DNA from: Halosimplex amylolyticum
GTDB lineage: Archaea; Halobacteriota; Halobacteria; Halobacteriales; Haloarculaceae
NCBI RefSeq assembly: GCF_051414035.1
Contig: NZ_JBLKNW010000002.1
Coordinates: forward strand, 186,001 to 250,000
Direction: 5' to 3'
Length of the DNA: 64,000 bases
Part shown: positions 8,351 through 17,471 of the stretch, piece after piece
How positions within the stretch are numbered: position 1 is the stretch's first letter
Layout: each line of letters opens with the position of its first letter
The notes under the pieces: generated by a model
Seen by the model: only the letters and a program-made list of their open reading frames with translations
Told to the model about the DNA's origin: nothing
Databases searched by the model: none
Position numbers and translations under genes: made by a program

Positions 8351-8893
8351 GTGATCACTGTCGTCTCGGACACCCACGGCACCGACGGACACCGACTCGA
8401 GGGACGGACGCTGGAAGCGGTCCGCGAGGCGGAACTGGTGATCCACGCCGGCGACTTCACGACGGAGACGGTGCTCGAGGCGTTCGAGTCGGAGGCGGGC
8501 GCCGACGCGGACGGCGACGGCGCGTTCGTGGCGGTGTACGGGAACAACGACGAAGCGGGGATCCGCGGGCGGCTGGAACCGACGCGGACGGTGGAGCGTG
8601 CAGGGCTTCGGTTCGTCGTCGTTCACGGCCACGACCACGACGACACCGCGCTGTCGTTCCTCGGGCGGCAGGAGCGAGCGGACGTCGTCGTGGTCGGGCA
8701 CTCCCACGAGCCAGGGTGGCGGGAAACGGGGGCGGTGGCGATCCTGAATCCGGGGAGTCACGCCGACCCGCGCTGGTACCGCCCGGCGCACGCGGAACTC
8801 GAACCGGCCGAGGAGGGGCGGGAAGGCCGGCTCGTGGCGCCGGACGGGGAGGTCTTCAGCGAGTTCGACCTGCCCGCCACCGGGCGGGAGTGA
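8351..8893 (+). CDS. Metallophosphoesterase, YfcE/MJ0936 type
   Basis: A 180-residue calcineurin-like phosphoesterase. Metal ligands are visible in order: SDTHG at the N-terminus, HAGDF, GNND, VVHGHDHDD and VVGHSHEPG, then NPGSHADPR, the full signature of the archaeal MJ0936 family (broad phosphodiesterase in vitro). I chose the GTG at 8351 because it puts the first strand (VITVVSDTHG) at the N-terminus as in relatives; an in-frame TTG at 8324 is the alternative. It is divergent from the CDF gene with an 82-nt gap. The physiological substrate is unknown. Confidence 0.85.
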   Translation: MITVVSDTHGTDGHRLEGRTLEAVREAELVIHAGDFTTETVLEAFESEAGADADGDGAFVAVYGNNDEAGIRGRLEPTRTVERAGLRFVVVHGHDHDDTALSFLGRQERADVVVVGHSHEPGWRETGAVAILNPGSHADPRWYRPAHAELEPAEEGREGRLVAPDGEVFSEFDLPATGRE

Positions 8894-8973
8894 CGGGGGC
8901 CGAAGCGGGGCGGCGCGCATTCGTTGCTTCGGACGGGACGGAAAAGTAGACGGCGAAAACTCAAAGGCGGATT

Positions 8974-9618
8974 TCAGTTAGTGAGGTACCACACCACGAA
9001 TCCGCCGGCGAGGACGGCGGCACCCCCCAGGAAGAAGAACGCGCCGGGCGGGAGGCCGCCCGCGGCGCCGGTCGCCGCCTCCATGGCGCCGGCGTCGGGG
9101 ACCGGCGTCGGGGTGTGAGCCGCGGCCGCCGCGCCCTCGCTCTCGGCGGCGCCGTCGCCGCTGGCGAACGAGGGCAGGACGGACCCGCCGGCCAGCGCCT
9201 GCACGACGAGGCTGACGACGGCGAGCAGGCCGACGGCGCCGAGGAGTCGCGAGAGGGCCGTGCGGATGCTGGTCGACTTCTCCTGGTCGCCGGCGAAGAT
9301 GACCAGCGGCTGGTCGGCGGGCGCGTAGACGTCCATCTCCCGACCCTTCTGGGAGTAGGCGGTGTCGACGACTTCGACGGCGCCGGCCTCTTCGAGGTTC
9401 TCGAGGTGGTACTGTGCGTTCTGGAGCGAGGTGTCGACTCGCTCGGCGAGTTCGGCCGGCGGGGCGGGGTCCTCGTGGAGTTCGCCCAGGAGCCGGCGGG
9501 CGGTCCCGGAGGAGAGCGCAGAGAGGAGGTCGTCGGCGTCGTCGCTCTCGACGCCGACCACCCGCGGCTCCGCGTCGTCCGCGGCGGTGGTGTCGGGTTT
9601 GGAGGGCAGCAGCGACAT
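8974..9618 (-). CDS. Membrane-anchored winged-helix (ArsR-like) regulator
   Basis: A 214-residue protein. Residues about 25-95 form an ArsR-type winged helix (DLLSALSSGTARRLLGELHE, then NAQYHLENLEEAGAVEV and a wing with GREMDVY). A membrane helix follows (about 125-150), then an Ala/Pro-rich linker of about 50 residues and a second helix at the C-terminus (GAFFFLGGAAVLAGGFVVWY). It is a membrane-tethered transcription regulator type that is common in haloarchaea. The start is the ATG giving MSLLPSKPDT; the frame extends upstream but with shadow-like composition. Targets are unknown. Confidence 0.8.
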   Translation of the reverse strand: MSLLPSKPDTTAADDAEPRVVGVESDDADDLLSALSSGTARRLLGELHEDPAPPAELAERVDTSLQNAQYHLENLEEAGAVEVVDTAYSQKGREMDVYAPADQPLVIFAGDQEKSTSIRTALSRLLGAVGLLAVVSLVVQALAGGSVLPSFASGDGAAESEGAAAAAHTPTPVPDAGAMEAATGAAGGLPPGAFFFLGGAAVLAGGFVVWYLTN

Positions 9619-9887
9619 CTCACATCGCGCTTTGCACTGCTGGGGTATCAGTCTTATCACCCGATTGGCGGGTTCGTCGCCGCCGGGCGCGACCGTCACC
9701 GCGGGACGGCGCGGGTGCGGCCGCTGCCCGAGCAGCGAGCCCCGACGGAGCAGATGCATCCGCCGAGGGAACGGGCACAGCTATCGACGGAACGGGTAGA
9801 TCCCCCGACGGGACGGCGGTTCGCCGGTCGGCGGACGGGAGCGGCCGTGCCGAAACCTCTTTGCCCGGCGGGGCGGTAGCCGGGGGC

Positions 9888-10040
9888 ATGCAGATCGGTG
9901 ATCTGATCTCCGGGTTCTTCGAGGATCCGGTCCTCGTCGCCATCGTCGTCATCCTCCTCGGGTTCGTCTTCCTCGTGTACCTGTTCCTCCGCCGGACCGC
10001 ACAGGGCTTCAAGGAAGGCATGAACCAGGGCCGCCAGTGA
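9888..10040 (+). CDS. Small single-pass membrane protein (50 aa)
   Basis: Begins MQIGDLISGFFEDPVLVAI, followed by a strongly hydrophobic helix (residues about 15-35) and a basic, amphipathic tail (RRTAQGFKEGMNQG). Codon choice is haloarchaeal and the ATG follows a C/T-rich promoter-like stretch. I recognise it as a small conserved haloarchaeal type but know no function. It ends 51 nt before the convergent threonine aldolase gene. Confidence 0.7.
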   Translation: MQIGDLISGFFEDPVLVAIVVILLGFVFLVYLFLRRTAQGFKEGMNQGRQ

Positions 10041-10091
10041 CGGCCCGCCGCCTGTAGCGGCCGGGACCGACCGGTTCGTTCCGCTCGCCGC

Positions 10092-11102
<1,011 letters not shown>

Positions 11103-11181
11103 GCCCTCCGGTTCGCGCTCGCCAGGGAAATAGGTGGCTCGACGCGACCACCACCGGGAGGCGGTGGAACAGACCGACCGT

Positions 11182-12429
11182 TCAGTACTGGTCGACGAGG
11201 TCGGTCGGCGAGACCTCCGTCCCGTTGTAGTCGATGCGGAAGTCGGCGTCGCCGCCGGTCCGCTGGAAGTCGGTCACGTCGCCGGTGACCGCGTAGGTGT
11301 CGCCGTAGCCGGCGTTCCCGGTGAAGCCGTCCACGGTGACGGTCCCGTCGCCGTTGTCGGTGACGCTGTCGTTCCCCGCGGCGGAGCGCTTGTCGCCGGC
11401 GTTGGTGATCGGCCGGGCGACCCCGTCGACGGTGAACTCGTAGTCGACCTCGCCGGACTCGGTGGCGACGACCGCCAGGAGGTCGGTGGAGGGCGAGGTG
11501 TCCTCCAGGATCCGCCACTCGGACTCCCGGAGCACGTAGTCGCCGGGCCCGCCGGTCTGGGTGAACGACGTGACTGCCCCGTCGACGGCGTAGACGTCGC
11601 TGTAGCCCGGGTTGCCGGTCGACCCGGTGGCCGTCCACGTCCCGTCGCCGTTGTCGCTGATCGCGTCGTTGCCGCCGGGGGTGGCGCCCCGCCGGTCAGA
11701 GAGTGTGACCGCGCGCACGGGCCCGTCGACGGTGAACTCGTAGTCCACGGCGCCGTCGGTCGCGCCCACGATCTCGATACAGCGGTCCTGGCAGCTCTCC
11801 TTGCCGAGGAGGTACTTGTCGGCCGCGGGGTTGCGCACGTAGTGAGTGGTGTAGTTGAGGTCGTAGGAGATCTCGAAGGCCTCGATGACTTTTCCCTCGT
11901 TGTCCCCCGTCCCGCGATAGACGCCGGGGACGTCGGTCGGCGGGCCATCGTAGTGGTAGACGTTCTCGGTGGTGCCGTCCACGAGGTGGAGGTCGACGGT
12001 CGAGATGAGGCTGTCCGGCGTGGCGTCGACGTCCGTGAACTCCGTCCCCCGGACGGTCACGCGCGAGTCGGTGAACGTGATCGCCTTCGCTCCCGGATCA
12101 CAGCCGGTCGGATCGTTCGAGAACGTCCGATCGTTTCCGTTCGGGTCGGTGAACGTGACCGACTCGACGACGCGGCCGGGCGCGCCGAAGCGGTCCGGCG
12201 TCCCCTGTCCGATCGAGACGAAACTGCCGTCGCCGAAGACGGCCCGAGCGCCCGTCGCGGTGTCCCAGTCGTCGACCCGTACCACGGAGCAATCGATCGT
12301 GAACTCCGGGTCGGGCGCCGTTGCAGCCGTTTCACCGGCGCTCCCAGACGTTGCGATCCCCGCGAGGGCCCCCAATGCGCTCGTCGCGAGGAACGTCCGT
12401 CTCGTGTTCCGCAGTGGTCGGTCCGTCAT
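11182..12429 (-). CDS. Tat-exported protein with two 100-residue C-terminal repeats
   Basis: A 415-residue protein. The N-terminus RNTRRTFLATSALGALAGIA is a twin-arginine signal with a short hydrophobic core. The mature part is acidic and beta-rich. Two repeats start at residues 228 and 328, exactly 100 apart; each begins VDYEFTVDG and contains an ND..xDNGDGT, TGNxGYxDxYAV and TxFxxTGG pattern. A pair of cysteines (SCQDRC) precedes repeat 1. The domain is not one I can name. It is likely a secreted or cell-surface protein and is transcribed divergently from the TrpRS-like gene. Confidence 0.75.
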   Translation of the reverse strand: MTDRPLRNTRRTFLATSALGALAGIATSGSAGETAATAPDPEFTIDCSVVRVDDWDTATGARAVFGDGSFVSIGQGTPDRFGAPGRVVESVTFTDPNGNDRTFSNDPTGCDPGAKAITFTDSRVTVRGTEFTDVDATPDSLISTVDLHLVDGTTENVYHYDGPPTDVPGVYRGTGDNEGKVIEAFEISYDLNYTTHYVRNPAADKYLLGKESCQDRCIEIVGATDGAVDYEFTVDGPVRAVTLSDRRGATPGGNDAISDNGDGTWTATGSTGNPGYSDVYAVDGAVTSFTQTGGPGDYVLRESEWRILEDTSPSTDLLAVVATESGEVDYEFTVDGVARPITNAGDKRSAAGNDSVTDNGDGTVTVDGFTGNAGYGDTYAVTGDVTDFQRTGGDADFRIDYNGTEVSPTDLVDQY

Positions 12430-12609
12430 AGCACGCTATCCGGGTAGGGTGGTTTCGCTATTTCGTTATAGACTCTCAATCCGGGGGTAGGTTCGGGTTA
12501 TGGCCGCGAAGATCCCCAGATGCCGACGTCCCGGCGCTTTCCCCCGATCATTGTCATACGATACCTAGTCACAAATTAGCATTTTACTCCTGGCGTATGA
12601 GTTTCGAGC

Positions 12610-13656
12610 GTGACTCGACTGACCGACCACTACGAACTCGTGCGCGAACGGAACGGGTACGAACCGGTCACGGGGGACGTCGGCCCGGTCCCGTCGGCAC
12701 AGCGGCGGCGCTTCGCGGCCGTGGACGACCCCGGCGTGTTCGACCGCGCCGCCGACCGGCGAACGCTCGTCACGACGGGCGTCGGGATGAGCGGTCCCCC
12801 ACACCTGGGAACTGTCGGCCAGATCCTGACTGCCCTCGAACTCCAGCGGGCCGGTCTCGACGTCCAGTTCGTGATCGCCGACCTCGAACCGTACCACGAC
12901 GGCGCGCCGCTGGAGCGGGTACAGTCGCTCGCGGAGCGCTACCGCGAGTTCGTTCGCGATCTGGGGTTCGACCCGGATCGCGGACGGCTCCGTACCCAGT
13001 CGGAAGCACGCGACGTGATGCACACGGCCCAGTTGCTGGCGCCGTACTACGACCCGGACTCGTGGACGGATGGCGAGGACGCAGACCGTTCGCCGACGGC
13101 GTGGGAGCGGGCCGTCAGCGACGCCTACGAGGCGGTCGGCGGCGAGCGGACCGTCGAACACTCGGGACCGACCTCGGAGGCGGCCCGCACTCACAGCGCC
13201 GTCCTCCACGGCGTCGACTTCCTCCACCCGCTGTACGCCGGCGAGTACGAGCAGTTGGTCCTCGCGTTCGGTATCGACGAGCACCACCTGACCCGCATGG
13301 CCCGACAGTTCCGCGACGCCGCACCGGTCGAGGGCCGCGTCGCCGGCATCTACACACGGATGATCCCGGGATTCGACGGCGCACCGAAGATGGCGAAGTC
13401 TATCCCCGGGTCGGGGATCTCCCTCGACATGTCGCCGGAGACGATCCGCGAGCGGATCGACGGCGACGAGGGCGGCGACCCGGCGGGGTCGCCCGTCTTT
13501 CAGGCGATGTGTCTCGCGTCGGGCCACGGCGCCGAGCGTCTCGACGACTTCGAAGCGGCCTGCGAGGTCGGCGGCGCGGAGTGGGAGCGAGCGAAAGCGG
13601 AGTACGCGGAGTACGTCGTCGACCTCGCCGAGCGGTGGCGAGCGACGGGGGAGTGA
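12610..13656 (+). CDS. Tryptophanyl-tRNA synthetase-like class I protein
   Basis: A 348-residue class I aminoacyl-tRNA synthetase fold, nearest to TrpRS/TyrRS. The HIGH-equivalent is SGPPHLGTVGQ (residues about 62-72) and the KMSKS-equivalent is KMAKS (about 260). HLTRMARQFRD and IYTRMIPGFDGAPKMAKS follow the TrpRS layout. It is shorter than typical haloarchaeal TrpRS (around 500 residues), so it is either a compact second TrpRS or a paralogue with another role. The start is GTG; a stop lies 4 codons upstream in frame, so no longer N-terminus is possible. It lies 68 nt upstream of the M29 aminopeptidase on the same strand. Confidence 0.75.
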   Translation: MTRLTDHYELVRERNGYEPVTGDVGPVPSAQRRRFAAVDDPGVFDRAADRRTLVTTGVGMSGPPHLGTVGQILTALELQRAGLDVQFVIADLEPYHDGAPLERVQSLAERYREFVRDLGFDPDRGRLRTQSEARDVMHTAQLLAPYYDPDSWTDGEDADRSPTAWERAVSDAYEAVGGERTVEHSGPTSEAARTHSAVLHGVDFLHPLYAGEYEQLVLAFGIDEHHLTRMARQFRDAAPVEGRVAGIYTRMIPGFDGAPKMAKSIPGSGISLDMSPETIRERIDGDEGGDPAGSPVFQAMCLASGHGAERLDDFEAACEVGGAEWERAKAEYAEYVVDLAERWRATGE

Positions 13657-13724
13657 CGACCAAGGACCTATCCGCCTCGCCTCGACGCGAAACCGGTTTC
13701 ACCGTTCCGTCCGAGGAGTTGGGC

Positions 13725-14819
13725 ATGGACCCGCGCGTTCGCGAACACGCCGAGATAATCTGTGACCACTCCGTCGACCTGCAGGCGGGCGACCAGGTCG
13801 TCATCGACGCCCACCCCGAGGCCGAGGACCTGGTGACCGCGCTCCACGAGGTCATCGCCGACCGCGACGCCCTGCCGCTGGTCGTCCAGGACCGCATGGG
13901 CAAGCGCTTCCAGCGGGCGTTCCAGCGCAACCACGACGGCGACTTCGACCTCCCGGAACACCAGATGGCGCTCTACGAGGAGATGGACGTCTACATCGTG
14001 ATCCGGGGCAGCGACAACGTCACCCAGACCAGCGACGTCGACCCCGAGGTGTCGACGGCGTACGCGGCCGCCCAGCAGCCCCTGCTGAACGAGCGCCTCT
14101 CGAAGCGGTGGTGTCTCACGCAGTACCCCGCGCCCGCCAACGCCCAGCTCGGCCAGATGAGCACCGAGGGCTACGAGAACTTCGTCTGGGACGCGATCAT
14201 CCGCGACTGGGACGAACAGCGGGAGTTCCAGGAGAACATGGTCTCGATTCTGGACGACGCCGACGAGGTGCGCATCGTCTCCGGCGACTCGACCGACGTG
14301 ACGATGAGCGTGGCCGGCAACCCGACGCTCAACGACTACGGCGAGCGCAACCTCCCCGGTGGCGAGGTGTTCACCGCGCCCGTCCCCGACAGCGTCGAGG
14401 GCGAGGTGTACTTCGACAAGCCGCTCTACCACCAGGGTCGGGAAGTCACCGACGTGCAGTGTACGTTCGAGGGCGGCGAGGTCGTCGACTACGCCGCCGG
14501 CAAGAACGAGGAAGTGCTGCGGAACGTGCTGGAGACCGACGACGGGTCGAACCGCCTGGGCGAGCTTGGCATTGGGATGAACCGCGCCATCGACCGGTTC
14601 ACCTACAACATGCTGTTCGACGAGAAGATGGGCGACACCGTCCACATGGCGGTCGGCCGCGCCTACGAGGACACCGTCGGCGAGGGCAACGAGCAGAACG
14701 ACTCCGCCGTCCACGTCGACATGATCGTCGACATGAGCGACGAGTCGTTCATCGAAGTCGACGGCGAGGTCGTGCAGCGAGACGGGACGTTCCGGTTCGA
14801 AGACGGATTCGAGGAGTGA
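13725..14819 (+). CDS. M29-family aminopeptidase
   Basis: A 364-residue metallo-aminopeptidase of the M29 (thermophilic aminopeptidase T/AmpS) family. Segments typical of the family are HAEIICDHSVDLQAGDQVVI, the IRGSDN loop, the central GNPTLNDYGERNLPGGEVF with its metal-site Glu, and the C-terminal NRAIDRF, MGDTVHMAVGRAYEDTVG and VHVDMIVDM, which supply the His and Asp metal ligands. It should remove N-terminal residues from peptides in the cytosol. The frame stays open far upstream over the TrpRS-like gene, but the ATG at 13725 gives the correct N-terminus. Its terminal codons (EDGFEE-stop) are duplicated downstream. Confidence 0.88.
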   Translation: MDPRVREHAEIICDHSVDLQAGDQVVIDAHPEAEDLVTALHEVIADRDALPLVVQDRMGKRFQRAFQRNHDGDFDLPEHQMALYEEMDVYIVIRGSDNVTQTSDVDPEVSTAYAAAQQPLLNERLSKRWCLTQYPAPANAQLGQMSTEGYENFVWDAIIRDWDEQREFQENMVSILDDADEVRIVSGDSTDVTMSVAGNPTLNDYGERNLPGGEVFTAPVPDSVEGEVYFDKPLYHQGREVTDVQCTFEGGEVVDYAAGKNEEVLRNVLETDDGSNRLGELGIGMNRAIDRFTYNMLFDEKMGDTVHMAVGRAYEDTVGEGNEQNDSAVHVDMIVDMSDESFIEVDGEVVQRDGTFRFEDGFEE

Positions 14820-14896
14820 GTGGCTCGACCGAAATGAGAGCCACTTCTTCCGAGCGGGGAGCGCAGTGACCCGCGAGGACGGCTTCGAGGAGTGAG
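14798..14896. repeat. Duplicated gene end flanking a palindromic element
   Basis: 14798-14820, the end of the aminopeptidase gene with its TGA, is repeated at 14874-14896 with 2 mismatches in 23, again encoding EDGFEE-stop. Between them lie a GTGGCTC...GAGCCAC hairpin (14820-14844) and a CGAGCGGGGAGCGCAGTGACCCG block. That block is of the same family as the repeats after ahcY and inside DP2. Confidence 0.85.
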
Positions 14897-14926
14897 CGGC
14901 GTCAAACCCCGGCCGAAAAGGGCGCC

Positions 14927-15352
14927 TTACGCGTCTGCGGTGTCGGATTCGCCGTCGAAGTCGAGCAACGGGAGATCGACCTCGATCGCGTCGTACCACA
15001 CGGTGGGTCGTTTCGACTGTCCGTCGGCCTCGAAGTCGATCAGGCCGAGGGTCTCCAGTTCCGTCAGGTTCCGGTGGACCTGTCGAACGTCGCGCCCGAC
15101 GAGGCGGGAGGTCTCGCGGATCCCGGTCGGTTCTTCGCGGGCGATGACTCGAAGTAACTCCAGATTCTTCGGCCGCGTCACCTGATGTAACTGGTCGGAG
15201 TCGTGGAAGGTGACTTCGAAGTACGGCTCCGGTTCCTCGCCGTCGTCTATCGCGCGGAGCGTCTCTTCGATGCGGTCGCTGTTGCTCCGCTCGAAGCGGA
15301 TGTGCAGGACGCGTTCTGGCTCGGTGCCCGGGTCAGTTCCAGTCGTGACCAT
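14927..15352 (-). CDS. tumA: HVO_A0114-type HTH antitoxin
   Basis: A 141-residue protein with a winged helix at about residues 60-115 (NLELLRVIAREEPTGIRETS, VGRDVRQVHRNLTELETLGL) of the HVO_A0114 type. Its gene overlaps the 3' end of the upstream toxin-like gene by 20 nt, so the two are translationally linked. In the TumE/TumA systems I know of, this HTH protein is the antitoxin and autorepressor. The likely operator is the pair of direct repeats around the TATA box upstream of tumE. Confidence 0.78.
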   Translation of the reverse strand: MVTTGTDPGTEPERVLHIRFERSNSDRIEETLRAIDDGEEPEPYFEVTFHDSDQLHQVTRPKNLELLRVIAREEPTGIRETSRLVGRDVRQVHRNLTELETLGLIDFEADGQSKRPTVWYDAIEVDLPLLDFDGESDTADA

Positions 15353-15647
15353 GGTCGTTCACCTCGGATTTGAACCGCCGATACAGGGCAGCGACGCCGT
15401 CGAATTCGACGCCGTCGACGTTCCCGTCCTCCCCGTGTCTGTGGTGATGTGGCGCATCGGGATGGTCCGGGAAGTTGTCGTACCTGACTATCGTGTCTCC
15501 GTCGAATTCACCGTATTGGAAGCTGTACTTCACTCCGTCCGGGTAGCGATCGGATTCGGGGACGTTCCACGCCTCGACTTCCGCGTACCGTTCGTCGAAG
15601 TTCTCCCGCTCTCGGATGAGGAGCGTGGCCGAGTCGTCCCCGTCCAT
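15333..15647 (-). CDS. tumE: TumE-family (DUF6516) toxin
   Basis: A 104-residue protein with the DUF6516 signature: VEAWNVPESDRYPDGVKYSF, then VRYDNFPDH and the His cluster APHHHRHGEDG. It is the first gene of a two-gene unit with an HVO_A0114-type HTH protein. That order (toxin first) and the pairing match TumE-TumA toxin-antitoxin modules. The biochemical target of the toxin is not visible from sequence. A TATA-like element (15672-15681) lies 25-34 nt before the ATG. Confidence 0.8.
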   Translation of the reverse strand: MDGDDSATLLIRERENFDERYAEVEAWNVPESDRYPDGVKYSFQYGEFDGDTIVRYDNFPDHPDAPHHHRHGEDGNVDGVEFDGVAALYRRFKSEVNDHGHDWN

Positions 15648-15650
15648 CGG

Positions 15651-15701
15651 CTGTTGTTACCACCTCCAACGGCATAAGACTGTTGTCGTGCCCTCCAACG
15701 G
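15651..15701. promoter_or_regulatory. Direct repeats flanking the TATA box of the tumE-tumA operon
   Basis: CTGTTGT...CCTCCAACGG occurs at 15651-15672 and again at 15680-15701 (17 of 22 identical, 29 bp apart). The TATA-like GGCATAAGAC (minus strand GTCTTATGCC) sits between them, 25-34 nt before the tumE start. The arrangement suits repression by the HTH antitoxin; that is inference. Confidence 0.5.
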
Positions 15702-15710
15702 CGGCCGATC

Positions 15711-16370
15711 CTACCCCACTAGCGCACCGAAGACGGCGCGCTCTATCTTCTGGAGGTGTTCGCCGACGGTGGCGGGCGAGCAGTCGACGACGTCGGCGAC
15801 GTCCTCGTGGGTGGCCTGTCGCGGGGTTTCGTAGTAGCCGACGGCGACCGCGGCCTCGAGAACTTCCTGCTGGCGCGAGGTGAGTGCGTCGAGGAGGCGA
15901 CCGCCCTCGGGGTGGTAGTCGCCGGTCTTCTCGATCTCGACGTCGTACTCATCGGGTTCGTCGAACTGGGCGGCGCGAGCGAACGCCTCCTCGGTACCGA
16001 CGAGGGTGACCCGCTGGCCGCCGTCCTCGGTGATCTCGATGGGCATGTCGCGGACGAGTTCGAGTTCGCGGTCGCGTTCGAGCATGTACTCGACGAGGTC
16101 GTTCGTCTCGACGCGGGAGTAGCCCCACGCGCGGTCGTCGTCGCCGTCGGCGACCGTGAACTCGTGGACCTCCGGGGAGTCGGCGAGGATCTGGCGATAG
16201 CGGTCGGCGTCGCCCGAGATCTCGGTCAGCAGTGTCACCGTCCCGTCCCCGAGGTCGTCCATCCGGTGGATCGCCTCGCCGGTTACGTCGGGGTCGCGAG
16301 CGATGCGCTCGCCGACCGGGTGGAAGCCCTGCCCCTCCTCCGGGGCCACCACCAGTGTGACGTACCGCAT
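15711..16370 (-). CDS. Bat-type HTH_10 transcription regulator
   Basis: A 219-residue haloarchaeal regulator. Residues about 1-150 are the poorly defined sensory part seen in this family (MRYVTLVVAPEEGQGFHP at the start). The C-terminal HTH_10 domain (about 160-212) reads LLDALTSRQQEVLEAAVAVG, YYETPRQATHEDVADVVDCS, PATVGEHLQKIERAVF, the bacterio-opsin-activator type of helix-turn-helix. No ligand or target can be read from the sequence. The gene is not in an operon with its neighbours. Confidence 0.85.
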   Translation of the reverse strand: MRYVTLVVAPEEGQGFHPVGERIARDPDVTGEAIHRMDDLGDGTVTLLTEISGDADRYRQILADSPEVHEFTVADGDDDRAWGYSRVETNDLVEYMLERDRELELVRDMPIEITEDGGQRVTLVGTEEAFARAAQFDEPDEYDVEIEKTGDYHPEGGRLLDALTSRQQEVLEAAVAVGYYETPRQATHEDVADVVDCSPATVGEHLQKIERAVFGALVG

Positions 16371-16430
16371 GCCCGGATCTACGAGGACGGTCCCTAAGAT
16401 TCGTCGGTTCTCTCCGGCGGCGAGTGAGTG

Positions 16431-16522
16431 GCGTACGCTCTGGGCGGGTGCCAGCGTACTCTCTGGGCGGGTGCCAGCGTACTCTCTGAGCGGGCGCCAG
16501 TGTGCTCTCCGAGCGGGTGCTG
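16431..16522. repeat. Four tandem 23-bp repeats
   Basis: Consecutive units of 23 bp start at 16431, 16454, 16477 and 16500 (GCGTACTCTCTGGGCGGGTGCCA and variants, most divergent at the end next to the small membrane protein gene). They fill the gap between the HTH_10 gene start and the end of that gene. Confidence 0.85.
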
Positions 16523-16527
16523 GAGCG

Positions 16528-16734
16528 CTACTCGGTCGTCGCCGGGCGCCGCCTGCGGCGGACCACGACGAGCGCGAAGCCGACGAGTGCGAGCACGGTC
16601 GCGGCGACGGTGGTGACCCAGTAGCCGAACAGCTCGGCGGCGCCGAGGAGGTACGGCGGAACGAGCAGGGCGAGGACGAGGGTCTGCCTGCGCTCGATGC
16701 GGCCGAGTCGTTCCCGGAGGGCGGCGTCGTCCAT
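16528..16734 (-). CDS. Small two-helix membrane protein
   Basis: A 68-residue protein: an N-terminal charged helix (MDDAALRERLGRIERRQ), two membrane helices (about 18-37 and 40-58) and a basic RRRRRPA tail. The ATG at 16732-16734 is preferred over an upstream frame extension. It is a common haloarchaeal small-membrane-protein layout with no known function. It is divergent from the MBL-fold gene with a 59-nt promoter gap. Confidence 0.65.
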   Translation of the reverse strand: MDDAALRERLGRIERRQTLVLALLVPPYLLGAAELFGYWVTTVAATVLALVGFALVVVRRRRRPATTE

Positions 16735-16793
16735 ACGTGGCCGGACTGACGCGTCCCTCATGATTCTTTGTGGAATCGTCCCAAGGACGACGT

Positions 16794-17471
16794 ATGGAAC
16801 GACTCACCGAGGGGGTCTACGCCCTGACGGAGACGATCGAGACCGACGACGGCGAGCGGGCGTTCCACCCGGCGGCCGTCGAGACCGATCGCGGCCTGCT
16901 GGTGATCGACGTCGGTCTTCCCGGGCAAGCCGACGCGCTCGCGGCCGAACTCGCCGAGGCGGGGTTCGAGTGGGCGGACGTGTGGGCCGTCGTGCTCACC
17001 CACCAGGACGGTGACCACGCGGGCGCGCTCGCGACAGTCCACGAGGAGACGGGCGCAGTCGTCTTCGCCCACGAGGGGTGTGCACCCTACGTCGACGGGC
17101 GCGAGGACCCGATCAAGGCCGAGGGCGAGCGCTACCCGCCGGTCCCGGTCGACGTGGAACTGGTGGGCGAGGAACTGTTCCGGACCGCCGCGGGGCCGAT
17201 GCGGGTCGTATACACCCCCGGTCACGCGCCTGGACACGTGTCGCTGTACCTCCCCGAGCAGCGACTGTTGCTCGCGGGCGACGCGCTGACGGCCGCCGAC
17301 GGCGAGTTACAGGGGCCCAGCGAACGTTTCACGCTCGACCTGGCCGAAGCGGGTCAGTCGGTCGCCCGGCTGGCCGCGCTGGACGTCGAGCGCGTGCTCT
17401 GCTATCACGGCGGCGCCGTCTCGGCGGACGCCGACCGTATCGCGGCGATCGGCTCGTCGATGGTTGACTGA
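16794..17471 (+). CDS. MBL-fold metallohydrolase
   Basis: A 225-residue metallo-beta-lactamase-fold protein. The metal motif reads LTHQDGDHAG (the family HxHxDH with the first His pair changed to HQDGDH), followed by TPGHAPGH, LLLAGDAL and a C-terminal YHGG. The first histidine pair is thus HxD rather than HxH, a variation found in some families. It may hydrolyse a thioester or lactone (glyoxalase II-like), but no substrate can be named. The start is the ATG giving MERLTEGVYAL. Confidence 0.85.
   Translation: MERLTEGVYALTETIETDDGERAFHPAAVETDRGLLVIDVGLPGQADALAAELAEAGFEWADVWAVVLTHQDGDHAGALATVHEETGAVVFAHEGCAPYVDGREDPIKAEGERYPPVPVDVELVGEELFRTAAGPMRVVYTPGHAPGHVSLYLPEQRLLLAGDALTAADGELQGPSERFTLDLAEAGQSVARLAALDVERVLCYHGGAVSADADRIAAIGSSMVD

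Noticed and set aside
12597..14819. A 740-codon open frame covering the TrpRS-like and aminopeptidase genes
   Set aside because: Only its last 364 codons form the aminopeptidase. The first part is Arg-rich and antagonistic to the well-supported synthetase-like gene in another frame; it is open because of high GC.
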